A DNA stretch of 52,463 nucleotides from Lachnospiraceae bacterium. GTDB lineage: Bacteria; Bacillota; Clostridia; Lachnospirales; Lachnospiraceae. The stretch is from NCBI GenBank assembly GCA_902363675.1, contig CABJAV010000018.1:1-52463 (forward strand), written 5' to 3'. The notes under the pieces were generated by a model that had not been told where the DNA came from, did not search any database, and was given only the letters and a program-made list of their open reading frames with translations. Positions 8,554 to 16,873 of this stretch are shown here, piece after piece (the stretch's first letter is position 1; the number at the start of each line of letters is the position of its first letter). Made by a program: the position numbers and the translations under genes.

Positions 8554-9533
8554 TGGCACTGTCCGGCTATGGTCATCTGCTCCTTTTTCTCATCTGCAAG
8601 ATTAAGTTTTGTTGCAACAAGCCATTCATTGTAATCCTTATAGCCTGCTGGTGGCGGACAGTCCTCAATCTCATAGCCCAGTCCATAGTATTTTTCCATA
8701 AGTTCTGCGGCTGCTTTCCTGCCCGGTGAATCCCCATCAAGGCAGAAACGGATAAAAGAAATCTGTGGGTGTTCCCTGAGAAAAGTTTCAAGCGGAGCGT
8801 CTGCAAGCATTCCAAGAGCCAGCTTATTTGATTCATGGTCGGCAAATATATCCACATAGCTCATAAGGTCGATTGCTGCCTCGAATACAACAAGCTCTGT
8901 ACTGTTTACATTCACCACATTAAATCCATAGTTCTTATCATTCCCCTCCACATCACACTTGAATGATTTTCCCTGTTTATCAAATACACCACGCATACTT
9001 GCAAATCTGGTTACTCCATTCTTGTCATTTCCTTTAAAGACAATATTGTGATAATGCCTGCTCTCATATATGAGATTTTCCTTTAAAAACAGTTCTATCA
9101 CTGCCTTACTGATTCCACGCTCATTGTTAAGATAGGATATCAGGTAGGAATTATCCCCTGCTGGCTGCGGAAGCACAAAAGGCTTTCTTTCCTGTGGCTG
9201 TTTCTTTGTGACCTGATGAACAAGCGGCTGCTTTCCCATGCTTTCAATTCTCCGGTATCCGGCAAAATCCAAGAGCCAGAATACAGCCTCTTTTACACTC
9301 ATTCCGCCAAATACACGGAGGAAATCTATCTGTGAGCCGCCATTGTTTCCCTTATCAAACTGCCTTGACCATCTGTACCAATGACTGCGGTCATAGATAC
9401 GGATTGAGTCCATTTCCTTTAAGGTGTGATATTTTCCAATCCTCTTTACGGTATAACCGAGGCTTTCTGCAACGGCACAAAGATCTACGCTCTTTGCTAT
9501 GGCAAGTTCCTCCTCTGTAAATCTTCCTTCCAT
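8550..9533 (-). CDS. DUF3991/toprim-domain protein (primase-like)
   Basis: From the ATG at 9533 (MEGRFTEEEL, with AAGGTGAG just upstream) the protein has 327 residues. The N-terminal 90 residues resemble the DUF3991/CHC2-like start of mobile-element primases (SLGYTVKRIGKYHTLKEMDSIRIY, then NNGGSQIDFLR). The toprim-like part is at about 210-300: VVFEAAIDLMSY supplies the conserved Glu and FCLDGDSPGRKAA supplies the Asp-x-Asp. No DnaG-type zinc finger is visible. The protein likely acts on element DNA as a primase or single-strand-DNA factor. Its 5' end follows radC so closely that the radC stop (TGA) lies inside its ribosome site. Confidence 0.8.
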   Translation of the reverse strand: MEGRFTEEELAIAKSVDLCAVAESLGYTVKRIGKYHTLKEMDSIRIYDRSHWYRWSRQFDKGNNGGSQIDFLRVFGGMSVKEAVFWLLDFAGYRRIESMGKQPLVHQVTKKQPQERKPFVLPQPAGDNSYLISYLNNERGISKAVIELFLKENLIYESRHYHNIVFKGNDKNGVTRFASMRGVFDKQGKSFKCDVEGNDKNYGFNVVNVNSTELVVFEAAIDLMSYVDIFADHESNKLALGMLADAPLETFLREHPQISFIRFCLDGDSPGRKAAAELMEKYYGLGYEIEDCPPPAGYKDYNEWLVATKLNLADEKKEQMTIAGQCH

Positions 9534-9537
9534 ACTC

Positions 9538-10077
9538 TCACCTTGCCTTTCCCTGCTCTGCCACAAGCGGTGACTTAATATCAAGGTTCCTGTAATCCGT
9601 ACTGAGTGTAATTCTTGGATTATCAATCATTCCCTTTTCCTTGAAACTGAAGAAGGCACGGTTATCCCCTCCCACGATGATATGATCCAAAAGAGGGATT
9701 CCAATAAGCTCACACAGCTTATTCATACGGTCCGTCATCATCGTGTCTGCCTTGCTGGGAAATATATTTCCCGACGGGTGGCAGTGGATCAACATCATAC
9801 TGGCAGCATTACTTAAAATACTTGCTTTAAATAATTCTCTTGGGTGTGCCATCGCTTCATTCAGCGAACCGACACTTGCAAAATGCACATTGATAGGCTT
9901 TAAGTCGGAGCTGAGATTTACAACACACACCACTTCCCTGTCGAACTGGCACATACAATCCCCCATTACAGCAGCTACTTCTTCCGGCTTGTTAAAGGAC
10001 TGCTCCGAATAAATCGGAGCCTCCTTTACAAGCCTTATGGATACAACATCAAGTTTGAAGTCGTTCTTCTCTGTCAC
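9538..10077 (-). CDS. RadC-like JAB-domain protein
   Basis: A 179-residue RadC/JAB (MPN+) fold protein. The metal site is HCHPSGNIFPSKAD, close to the family HxHPSGxxxPSxxD. Mobile-element copies of this length lack the N-terminal helix-hairpin-helix of chromosomal RadC, and their biochemical role is unknown. The GTG at 10077 is chosen because GGAGAGGAGG lies nine bases upstream. This start overlaps the end of the 42-codon ORF in another frame by 29 bases, suggesting translational coupling. A longer ORF start at 10122 has no ribosome site. Confidence 0.85.
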   Translation of the reverse strand: MTEKNDFKLDVVSIRLVKEAPIYSEQSFNKPEEVAAVMGDCMCQFDREVVCVVNLSSDLKPINVHFASVGSLNEAMAHPRELFKASILSNAASMMLIHCHPSGNIFPSKADTMMTDRMNKLCELIGIPLLDHIIVGGDNRAFFSFKEKGMIDNPRITLSTDYRNLDIKSPLVAEQGKAR

Positions 10078-10177
10078 AGGAATCCGCCTCCTCTCCAAAC
10101 TCAATACGGATAATAAAGTCACCTTTCTGGCTGTTTATAAGAGCAATCAGTTCTTCTACGGTAAGTTCCTGCTCCAT
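10049..10177 (-). CDS. small ORF (42 aa) overlapping the RadC start
   Basis: ATG at 10177 with AGGAGG five bases upstream, running 42 codons to TGA at 10049-10051. The product starts MEQELTVEELIALINSQKG and ends REERLQT. The VEELIALINS helix followed by GDFIIRIEFG looks like a real small alpha/beta fold rather than noise, and its ribosome site is better than any for the long form of radC. It starts nine bases after the DUF5688 stop. Function unknown. It is a likely real gene that automated tools could miss. Confidence 0.6.
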   Translation of the reverse strand: MEQELTVEELIALINSQKGDFIIRIEFGEEADSCDREERLQT

Positions 10178-10186
10178 AACTGCCTC

Positions 10187-11185
10187 CTATCTCGCTTTTT
10201 CCTTTGCGTCATATACAAGCTGCGGCTCTGCAACGATACCATCAAGGCTCTTGTTCGGTGTATCTGTTGCAAGCGTGAGTTTTCTTAAATCTTTATCATA
10301 GTGATACACCTGATTGGAAAGTCGTTCTTCCAATGCCACCTTCTGCATATTCACCTCTGCCACCATCTGTGCAAGCTCCTCCGGATCTGTCAGTTCAGTG
10401 GACACCGCAAGAACTTCGTGCACACTTGAAGGCAGGATATACAGATCACTTTCAAGGTTTTCTGCCAGTTCGTGAAGCTCATTCTCATAAAGCATTGATA
10501 CTGCACCGTCAATTCCCCTGTTATTGGAGATTATCCACAGAGTCTGCTCCGGTGGAACTTCCCTGATCATCATCTCTGCTATCTCCTCCGGCATCCCGTC
10601 ACTTAAAAACATCTCTTTCATAACATCATTCATATTTCTTATTCTTGGCGGTAAGATTCTTCTTGTGTTTTCAGCCGCATATTTAAAAAGCTGCTCCTCA
10701 TTCATTCCAAGTCTTTCCGCAAGGCTGTTCGTAACCTTTATACTCTGAATACTTTCAGCATCCGCATTTATCACAAGTTTATAGATAATGGAAAGATCCT
10801 GAAATTCTCTGTGTGGCACCTGCTCCAGAAATGACCTGTTCTGTTCCGTATTGATAAGCTGGAATACTACCTTTTCATTGGCATCTTTGTATAAGCTGTC
10901 AACATCAACAACTTGTGGTGTCTTTGCAAACTCCATTGCCATAAGGTCACATGCCGCCATCAGTGTTTCCTCCAGATCACCACAGTTCTGATATTTCTCA
11001 TACATATCGTTGATATAAATAGTAGGAGAAATATTAGTATCTTTGCCTCTGATACTGATACCGTCATAGGTCATATTTACCTTTTCCACAGGCATAACTA
11101 CAAGCTCCATACCTTTGAAGTTATCCGGCATATAGTCCATAAACTTCTCTTTTACTACTTCCTTAAAAATCTCATAATTCATCAT
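10187..11185 (-). CDS. DUF5688 family protein
   Basis: A 332-residue protein matching the layout I know from DUF5688 proteins of Lachnospiraceae conjugative elements. It begins with an MMNYEIFKEVVKEKFMDYMP-like helix, has VNMTYDGISI followed by SPTIYINDMYEKYQ, and a later part with WIISNNRGIDGAVSMLY. No catalytic motif stands out and there is no signal peptide or membrane helix. The role is unknown. An intrinsic terminator lies just upstream of it, so it starts a new transcription unit that includes the 42-aa ORF, radC-like, toprim, MobC and relaxase genes. Confidence 0.75.
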   Translation of the reverse strand: MMNYEIFKEVVKEKFMDYMPDNFKGMELVVMPVEKVNMTYDGISIRGKDTNISPTIYINDMYEKYQNCGDLEETLMAACDLMAMEFAKTPQVVDVDSLYKDANEKVVFQLINTEQNRSFLEQVPHREFQDLSIIYKLVINADAESIQSIKVTNSLAERLGMNEEQLFKYAAENTRRILPPRIRNMNDVMKEMFLSDGMPEEIAEMMIREVPPEQTLWIISNNRGIDGAVSMLYENELHELAENLESDLYILPSSVHEVLAVSTELTDPEELAQMVAEVNMQKVALEERLSNQVYHYDKDLRKLTLATDTPNKSLDGIVAEPQLVYDAKEKAR

Positions 11186-11201
11186 ATCTGCTTATCCTCC
11201 A

Positions 11202-11248
11202 AACAAAAAAAGCGGGGGAACATAAGTCATTGGCTTACATTCCCCCGC
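11202..11248 (-). terminator. intrinsic terminator between the ParMR-small ORF unit and the DUF5688 unit
   Basis: On the minus strand GCGGGGGAA and TTCCCCCGC form a perfect 9-bp GC-rich stem (11212-11220 with 11240-11248), followed by seven T residues. This is a textbook Rho-independent terminator for the transcript carrying parM, the ParR-like gene and the small ORFs. Confidence 0.85.
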
Positions 11249-11334
11249 AAGGTTGATTGTTTTTATTTTCTCTTTGATATACCCGTCAGCTCATTCCGGA
11301 CAATCCCGTATTCTGTGCATTTTAACCTCCTTGA

Positions 11335-11418
11335 TTATAACAATTTCTTAAATTTAAAGAAATACTTCACAAGTCTTCTGTTTTTCCTGTAAGCAGGAAA
11401 GAAGCCTTTTACCTCCAT
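11335..11418 (-). CDS. very small basic ORF (27 aa)
   Basis: ATG at 11418 behind GGGAGGTGAG, running 27 codons to TAA. The product starts MEVKGFFPAYRKN and ends FFKFKKLL, so it is strongly basic and aromatic. The ribosome site is very good and the gene is in line with its neighbours (14 bases after the membrane ORF). A second strong AAGGAGG with an ATG stands at 11330-11308, but that frame stops after nine codons (MHRIRDCPE), perhaps a leader peptide before the terminator. Confidence 0.4.
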   Translation of the reverse strand: MEVKGFFPAYRKNRRLVKYFFKFKKLL

Positions 11419-11432
11419 AGTCTCACCTCCCC

Positions 11433-11606
11433 TCAAAATGTTCCCATTCTTACGAATGAAAGAAATACTCTTGCTACCAGACAGAATAGAAGAAGAACTA
11501 ACCTGACAAATCCCAAGAACAGCTTGAATGCTCCAAGAACAATTTTCAGCATCCACTTGAGTAGCTGTAAAACAGCGGTTCCTACGGCTCCTGCAATTCT
11601 TCTCAT
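11433..11606 (-). CDS. small membrane protein (57 aa)
   Basis: Starting at the ATG at 11606 (MRRIAGAVGTAV), with AAAGGAGA about nine bases upstream, the product is almost entirely hydrophobic: ALQLLKWMLKIVLGAF-like and FVRLVLLLFCLVARVF stretches form one or two membrane helices with Arg/Lys at the ends. It sits directly behind the ParR-like gene. Small hydrophobic proteins of this kind are frequent in conjugative elements, but a toxin-like role cannot be excluded. Family not recognised. Confidence 0.55.
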   Translation of the reverse strand: MRRIAGAVGTAVLQLLKWMLKIVLGAFKLFLGFVRLVLLLFCLVARVFLSFVRMGTF

Positions 11607-11611
11607 AATAA

Positions 11612-12052
11612 TCAATCTCCTTTCAACATCCATCCCATTGCCAATCCTGCAACATCTGAATCATTCATAACATCTTCTTCCGGCTGTTCTTCCATATCTT
11701 CCTGTGGGTTTGCAATCACTACCGGCTGGCTGTTCTTCACTCCCGCCAAAGCTCCCCCAAGTAAAGAAATGACCTCTTTTCTTGCCTCACTCATTGCAGA
11801 ATACTCAATTTCCTTTTTTATCTTTTCTATCTCGTCCCTCGTTACAAACTGTTCATATCTCTTTTCCTCTTTGGAGGGAATATCATCCTCTCCATAGTGG
11901 TCAATATAAAACTCACAGGCTTCAATCAGGAACTGATTCTTTGACTTATATATCTTTGGATTAAGCCCCTTTATGACCTCATTGATTTTAGCGTGTTGAG
12001 GATTGAGCAGATTCAGTCGGAATGTGCTCTCCATAATATGCCTTCGTGCCAT
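11612..12052 (-). CDS. ParR-like partition adaptor
   Basis: A 146-residue protein in the position of ParR, 11 bases behind parM. The first 60 residues (STFRLNLLNPQHAKINEVIKG, then KSKNQFLIEACEFYIDHYG) have the ribbon-helix-helix pattern of partition and CopG-type DNA binders. A charged middle and a C-terminal end with VMNDSDVAGLAMGWML may contact the ParM filament tip. Its centromere would be expected near the parM promoter at 12985-13490. Assignment rests on context plus the fold pattern. Confidence 0.65.
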   Translation of the reverse strand: MARRHIMESTFRLNLLNPQHAKINEVIKGLNPKIYKSKNQFLIEACEFYIDHYGEDDIPSKEEKRYEQFVTRDEIEKIKKEIEYSAMSEARKEVISLLGGALAGVKNSQPVVIANPQEDMEEQPEEDVMNDSDVAGLAMGWMLKGD

Positions 12053-12063
12053 ATGACTACCCC

Positions 12064-12984
12064 CTATGCAAGTCTCTTAGCAGTTTTCAATCCCATAATG
12101 GCAAGCTGTTCATATCCTCTGGCATTTGCCTTTACATCAAGGATATAAGAGATATTCTTTGCTTCGTGATTGCTGAAATTCTTCATTACCACTGCCCCGC
12201 CACCTACAAATACAATCGGTGTAGTTTTAAGGTTATAACCAAACTCACGGATTGAGTTATATACCTTTTCAACAAAATCCTCTATCTCAGCCTTGATAAT
12301 CGCAAGGTATTCATCATCTATATCAGACCTGCCATATCGCATAATATTCTGGATTTCTGTTTCATCAACTTCCCCATTGAGCTGTCTTACACACTGCTCA
12401 TTGATAGAACGCATACAGGTAATAAGTCCTCTTGGCACAGTAACACACTTTGATTCGTCCGGTGACTTGTTAATCACGGGCATAATATCTATTGTCCAGC
12501 TACCGATATCAACAACCAGCGTTTTCTTTGCCATAGTCGGTATCTTGTCAACCACAGCCGCATAGCACTGTGGGAATACCGCCACATCGTCAATCTCAAT
12601 ATGGTATGCTTCATTTTCATATCTGAAATCAACACGCTTATTCTTGGTCAGGTATTTAATAAAGTTATTTCTCTCTGCTCCAAATCGGGTAAGTGGAAGT
12701 CCTACTGCAAGAAATACCTTTGCATCTGACAATCCTCTTTTCTTCAATTCCTTTGCGACTGCTGCCAGTGTCAAAAGATAAAAGCTGTCATCTTCAACCT
12801 TTGTATCTTTCACTTCCTGCCTTACTGTTCCAATCTTGTAATACTTACCGTCGTACTCAAGAACATCTCCAAAAAGTGCCGGAGTAGTTGTAATCTCCTT
12901 TACCCCTGTGACAAATACCTGAGTTACGGTTTTCATCATTGACCAGCCGTGATCAATTCCTATTACCTCTAACTTGTTATTCAT
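12064..12984 (-). CDS. parM: ParM-like actin-family segregation ATPase
   Basis: A 306-residue actin-fold protein (start ATG at 12984 with GGAGG upstream, MNNKLEVIGIDHGWS). The phosphate-1 loop is IGIDHGWSMMKT, the phosphate-2 loop is VVDIGSWTIDI, and the adenosine loop is VFVGGGAVVM near residue 255. These identify the ParM/Alp7/StbA group, which polymerises to push plasmid copies apart. With the ParR-like partner it forms a type II partition module inside an integrative element, which suggests that the element replicates as a circle for some time. Confidence 0.88.
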   Translation of the reverse strand: MNNKLEVIGIDHGWSMMKTVTQVFVTGVKEITTTPALFGDVLEYDGKYYKIGTVRQEVKDTKVEDDSFYLLTLAAVAKELKKRGLSDAKVFLAVGLPLTRFGAERNNFIKYLTKNKRVDFRYENEAYHIEIDDVAVFPQCYAAVVDKIPTMAKKTLVVDIGSWTIDIMPVINKSPDESKCVTVPRGLITCMRSINEQCVRQLNGEVDETEIQNIMRYGRSDIDDEYLAIIKAEIEDFVEKVYNSIREFGYNLKTTPIVFVGGGAVVMKNFSNHEAKNISYILDVKANARGYEQLAIMGLKTAKRLA

Positions 12985-13493
12985 TTTTCTGTTCCTCCAA
13001 ATCTTACTAATTTTGTTCATACAGCTACCCGTACCTTTCGGTTTGTGTTTCTATCCTATTTTCCTTGTCTCTGAAAGATCTGCCAACGATTTATATTCGA
13101 TCACACTCTGCTCTTGCTTTCATAAGACAATACTTCCATATACAGCCACCTCTCTTTTTGCGAGATGACTTACATTCAGACCAAATCAGCTTCTTTTCTG
13201 CCATCTCCTGCTCATTTCCAATAAAAAAGGCAGGACAAACAGCCAGATACACTTTTCAGTGCAAAGCTAATTTAGTCCTACCTAAAATTATTACTATTCA
13301 ATTTTCACCTCTCTTGGGTACATAAAGCACACTCAGCCCATGAATCTGAACTGCTCTATGTAATGGTCATATTTCGGATTGATATGTCAGCGCTGCCCTA
13401 TCCTGTACCGATTTAAAGGTATAAAAATAAGGACTAAATTAGTTCCAACCCCTTGATTTTACTGGGTTTCTTCTAACTTGTCCCAATTATAAC
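12985..13493. other. gene-poor end region of the element with an inverted repeat
   Basis: About 500 bases without a large gene. CTAATTTAGTCC at 13267-13278 and GGACTAAATTAG at 13431-13442 are a perfect 12-bp inverted repeat 152 bases apart; the second lies in the near-palindrome GGACTAAATTAGTTCC. This position, upstream of parM and next to a broken chromosomal gene, fits a centromere (parC-like), an attachment site or both. I could not find the second end of the element in the window. Confidence 0.4.
13091..13204 (-). CDS. possible small Cys-rich basic ORF (37 aa)
   Basis: ATG at 13204, 37 codons, product starting MAEKKLIWSECKSSRKK and containing GGCIWKYCLMKARAEC. Four Cys residues and many Lys/Arg suggest a small metal-binding or nucleic-acid-binding protein. 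AGGAG directly abuts the ATG, which is too close to be ideal. It precedes parM on the same strand. Weakly supported. Confidence 0.3.
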   Translation of the reverse strand: MAEKKLIWSECKSSRKKRGGCIWKYCLMKARAECDRI

Positions 13494-13745
13494 TCAAGCA
13501 CCCACAAAAATTTCATCATATGCAGACACATCAATCTCTTCTCCGCCCAGTTCCGGCCGGAATTTCTTGTCATTCATCTCAACGGTACTTCTGGCTTTCT
13601 TATCCATCCAGTTTAAATCCGCTTTCGTATATGGTACCTTCGGTGTAATTTCATACAGGTCTGCTCCGGCTGCCTCTGCTACCATCTCTGCTGTTTTTTT
13701 CGTTACTCCACTCGCACTGAAATATGCTACCAGTCTTTTTTTCAT
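13494..13745 (-). pseudogene. flavodoxin, 3' part missing
   Basis: From ATG 13745 (MKKRLVAYFSASGVTKKTAE) the sequence is a normal flavodoxin start: the FMN phosphate loop SASGVTKKTA at residues 9-18 and then YDEIFVGA, where the family continues with PIWW. Here it runs into a stop after GA. Only 83 of about 160 residues remain. The break coincides with the start of the gene-poor region ascribed to the conjugative element, so the gene may have been cut by integration or by a deletion. Confidence 0.75.
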
Positions 13746-13886
13746 GTTCGCTACCTCCTGTAAAACAGACAAAATTCTTATCTCCAAAAGAAAAATGTGC
13801 AAGACCTTCCAATCGATCTTACACATTCATTATAGGACGCTTTATGTAATTATGTCTAATACCCATATGGTATGTTGTTTTATGCC

Positions 13887-14309
13887 TCAAAAGCCTTTAT
13901 TCATCATTTCTGAGATATTGTCTGCTGTTCCTGTATGAATGCCAAACTGCACCAGAGGATACTTTTCTTTATATTTTTTGCATATTTGCGCAAGTGCTTC
14001 CACTGCCAGAAATTCTCCGCATCCAATTGTGATTTTTCCCTCTACAGACTCCGTATTGCCTTTAAATTCACTGATGATTTTTTCCTCTAAGTCAACGATT
14101 TCCAGTGCCTGCCTTTTTAAAAGTAAGCCCTCATTGATAAGCGTAATGCTGTGTCCGCCCCGGTTGAACAATTTTGCCCCAAGTTCATCTTCAAGTGCTG
14201 CAAGCTGCCTGGAGAGCGTTGGCTGCGTAATATTTAACTGTTCTGCCGCTTTGGTAAAACTCTGTTCCTTTGCGACCATCAAAAAATAGCGCAGTACACG
14301 TAACTCCAT
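13887..14309 (-). pseudogene. LysR-type regulator, truncated
   Basis: 140 residues with a complete N-terminal LysR helix-turn-helix (MVAKEQSFTKAAEQLNITQP, then TLSRQLAALEDELG) and the first part of the effector domain (ITIGCGEFLAVEALAQI). It stops at MMNKGF, where family members continue for another 150 residues (usual length about 290-300). The effector domain is incomplete, so regulation by a ligand is unlikely. The truncated flavodoxin lies 141 bases downstream; LysR-flavodoxin neighbours are common, so both were probably one locus that decayed. The MATE gene upstream ends three bases before it. Confidence 0.75.
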
Positions 14310-14312
14310 TTT

Positions 14313-15644
14313 TCAGACATGCCTCCTCTTTTTCATCACCACAAATGCGATCACACATATCAATACAGAAAGCAGCGAACCTCCCGGTGCCGCAAGCCCC
14401 ATCGGATACAACGTGTTCGGATAATAAACAGATGCCAGATATGCTCCGGGGATTCGCACACACAAAATAGACAATACATTATGTATAAAGGATATTGCAG
14501 ACAAACCATATGCGCAAAAATAACCACTGAAACTAAAATGGATTCCTGCAAAAACCGTATCCCAGATATAAGATCGCAGGTACTGGTCTCCCAGACGGAC
14601 AACCACGGTATCATCTGTAAATAATCCAACGACATGGTAACTTACAAACTGCATCACAATGGCCACCACAATACCGTATCCAACTGTAATCAAAAGCGCA
14701 TAATGCAACGTTCCGGTTGCCCGGTCGTGCTTGCCCGCTCCAATATTCTGTGCAGAAAGTGCAGAAACCGAAGACAGCATTGTCGACGGCACAAGGAACA
14801 CTACTCCGATAATTTTTTCGACAATTCCAACTGCTGCCGCTTCGTTGAGACCTCTCCGGTTTGCGATGATCGTAATCACAATAAATGCAATCTGGATGAA
14901 TCCATCCTGTAATGCAACCGGAATACCAATTTGCAAAATCTGTCCCATGGTTGTTCCGTGCAGCTTAAAATCACTTTTTTGCAACCGGATTCCGGTCTGC
15001 TTTTTTCGGATTGCATACAATGCCACGATAACACTGATAGTCTGTGACAATGTCGTGCCCAGTGCTGCGCCTGCTGCGCCCATATGCAGACCTCCGATGA
15101 ACAGATAATCCAGCAAAATGTTTGCCCCACAGGCAACGATAATAAAATACATCGGGCTTTTGGAATCACCCAGCCCGCGAAAAATCGAACTGATAATATT
15201 GTACGCTGTAATAAACGGAATTCCTATGAAGCATATCGTCAGATAAGTAATCGTTCCGGATACTGCCGCCGCCGGTGTGGACATGACCGCCACGATCGGC
15301 TTCACGAGCAACAGTAAGACGATCATAACAGTTCCTGCGACTCCCATAAACAAAGTCGCTGTATTTCCCACCGCAAGAGAAGCCTGGTCCATCTGCTTTC
15401 CGCCGACCGCTTTGCCAATTGTCACCGTTGCCCCCATTGCCAGACCAACGATCATGACTGTAAGCATGTGCATAACCTGACTGCCCACGGAAACTGCGGT
15501 AATACTGGCAATACTATCGAACTGTCCGATAATAAACAAATCTGCCATTCCATATAGTGTCTGTAAAAAATAGGATAGCAGGTATGGTAACGAGAAGAAG
15601 ACGATATTTTTCAGTACACTTCCGGTTGTTAAATCTTTTTCCAT
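14313..15644 (-). CDS. MATE family efflux transporter
   Basis: A 443-residue membrane protein with about twelve hydrophobic helices in two related halves. It starts with the usual MATE layout: LTTGSVLKNIVFFSLPYLLS, then LYGMADLFIIGQF and AVSVGSQVMHM. It would export cationic drugs or metabolites in exchange for Na+ or H+; the substrate cannot be told. The gene shares a strand and close spacing with the cut LysR gene. It is distinct from the second MATE protein at 18352 in sequence. Confidence 0.92.
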   Translation of the reverse strand: MEKDLTTGSVLKNIVFFSLPYLLSYFLQTLYGMADLFIIGQFDSIASITAVSVGSQVMHMLTVMIVGLAMGATVTIGKAVGGKQMDQASLAVGNTATLFMGVAGTVMIVLLLLVKPIVAVMSTPAAAVSGTITYLTICFIGIPFITAYNIISSIFRGLGDSKSPMYFIIVACGANILLDYLFIGGLHMGAAGAALGTTLSQTISVIVALYAIRKKQTGIRLQKSDFKLHGTTMGQILQIGIPVALQDGFIQIAFIVITIIANRRGLNEAAAVGIVEKIIGVVFLVPSTMLSSVSALSAQNIGAGKHDRATGTLHYALLITVGYGIVVAIVMQFVSYHVVGLFTDDTVVVRLGDQYLRSYIWDTVFAGIHFSFSGYFCAYGLSAISFIHNVLSILCVRIPGAYLASVYYPNTLYPMGLAAPGGSLLSVLICVIAFVVMKKRRHV

Positions 15645-15685
15645 TTTTTATTTCCTACAATACATGATAATATAGACAAATGTCT

Positions 15686-15844
15686 TCAAATGTTCCCTGT
15701 CTCCTTGTCCACAGCCGCCGCTGTGTAAGTCTGCTGTACGAAAAATTCTGCACCGGACACTTCGTCCAGACACTCTTCCTGCGGAAATGCCACTCCATCT
15801 TCCTTTTCGTATTTTCTGATTATAATGTTTTCTGTGTTGTTCAT
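15686..15844 (-). pseudogene. GNAT acetyltransferase N-terminal remnant (52 aa ORF)
   Basis: ATG at 15844, product starting MNNTENIIIRKYEKEDG and ending TAAAVDKETGNI before TGA. IIIRKYEKED is the normal first strand and helix of GNAT acetyltransferases, and AAAVDKETGNI matches the strand where members continue with (V/I)G and the acetyl-CoA motif. All later motifs are missing, so it cannot be active. It lies in the gap between the MATE and HipA-like genes. Similarity is judged by eye only. Confidence 0.4.
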
Positions 15845-15950
15845 TTTATTTCACTCTTTCCCTTACTGCAAAGCTTTTTATCACATCTTGTTTTAGGTAT
15901 TCTGTTTTGCACTTCTGATATTTACCCTAAAATTACCTCATTATCCTTGG

Positions 15951-16859
15951 CTACTCAATCAGCTTCAAAATACTCTGTGCTCTTTTCCTAAATACCTCAT
16001 TTTCCGCTTCTGCGGCTATACCCGCAATACGCCTGATTTCATCCTTATACGGCATACAGAATTTGATCGCATCTGTCAAAAGTCGGTCAGACTCTAACGT
16101 ACTGTCCAGTGCATGATCGAAATCATACAGTGGAGCCATATCCACATACTCTCCGGTATCCGCATTCCTAAGCCAGCCAAAATTACCTGCATGCCGGTCT
16201 CCGTTTCCAATTATCGCATCTATGATAAGCATCTGCGCACCTGCTTTTCCAAATAGATCAATGATCGTCTGCTCGTCAAAATCATCCGGATCAAGTCTTC
16301 CCGACTGATCCGCCTGTTCAAGCATCCGCTTCGGCGAAGTGATATTATAAATTGCGATTCCACCGTCTGTCTCATCCGCTTTTTCTACGGAAATACCACA
16401 TTTACTGCAGAGATCAATACATTGCAGTTCCACAGAAATATCACCATATTTGTACAGCTTTCCATCCTGTTTCCACTCCTTTGACAGCGCACCTCCCACA
16501 TAAAGTGTCGGGGCCGCCTGTCCTGCAAATGCTTCACTTCCATCCCAGAAAGGCTTGTAATACGGACTGATCTCCTCGAAACGTATCGGATCATCCTCTG
16601 CTTTTATCCAATAACAGTCGCTGAAACTCAAGGCTCTGGTTTCACGGTTAATTCGCATACGCGCTCCCTGTCCGAATGTGATTCCCTTTAATTTACGCGC
16701 CATCGTGTTAGTGCCGGAGGAATAACGGTACTTCATCCATTTTGTAAAGGTATGATTGTTTGCGCCTTTTTGCTGCATAAGTCCGGGCAACAGGCTTGTA
16801 TTTAATGTTTTCTCATTATCTATATCGTAAACAGGTGTATTTTTACACATTAATAACAT
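15951..16859 (-). CDS. HipA-like protein kinase
   Basis: About 302 residues from the ATG at 16859 (MLLMCKNTPV, with GAGGCG just upstream). The C-terminal half is the HipA kinase core: IIGNGDRHAGNFGWL carries the catalytic Asp (NxDRHxxN) and PLYDFDHAL the metal-binding DFD. The N-terminal HipA subdomain with its usual Gly-rich loop is not evident. No HipB-like antitoxin gene is adjacent; instead the gene overlaps the stop of the DUF4143 ATPase (TAATG at 16872-16876), so the two are probably made together. Whether it is a toxin, or a kinase acting on the ATPase or something else, is open. Confidence 0.8.
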   Translation of the reverse strand: MLLMCKNTPVYDIDNEKTLNTSLLPGLMQQKGANNHTFTKWMKYRYSSGTNTMARKLKGITFGQGARMRINRETRALSFSDCYWIKAEDDPIRFEEISPYYKPFWDGSEAFAGQAAPTLYVGGALSKEWKQDGKLYKYGDISVELQCIDLCSKCGISVEKADETDGGIAIYNITSPKRMLEQADQSGRLDPDDFDEQTIIDLFGKAGAQMLIIDAIIGNGDRHAGNFGWLRNADTGEYVDMAPLYDFDHALDSTLESDRLLTDAIKFCMPYKDEIRRIAGIAAEAENEVFRKRAQSILKLIE

Positions 16860-16873
16860 AAAATCGCCTCGCA

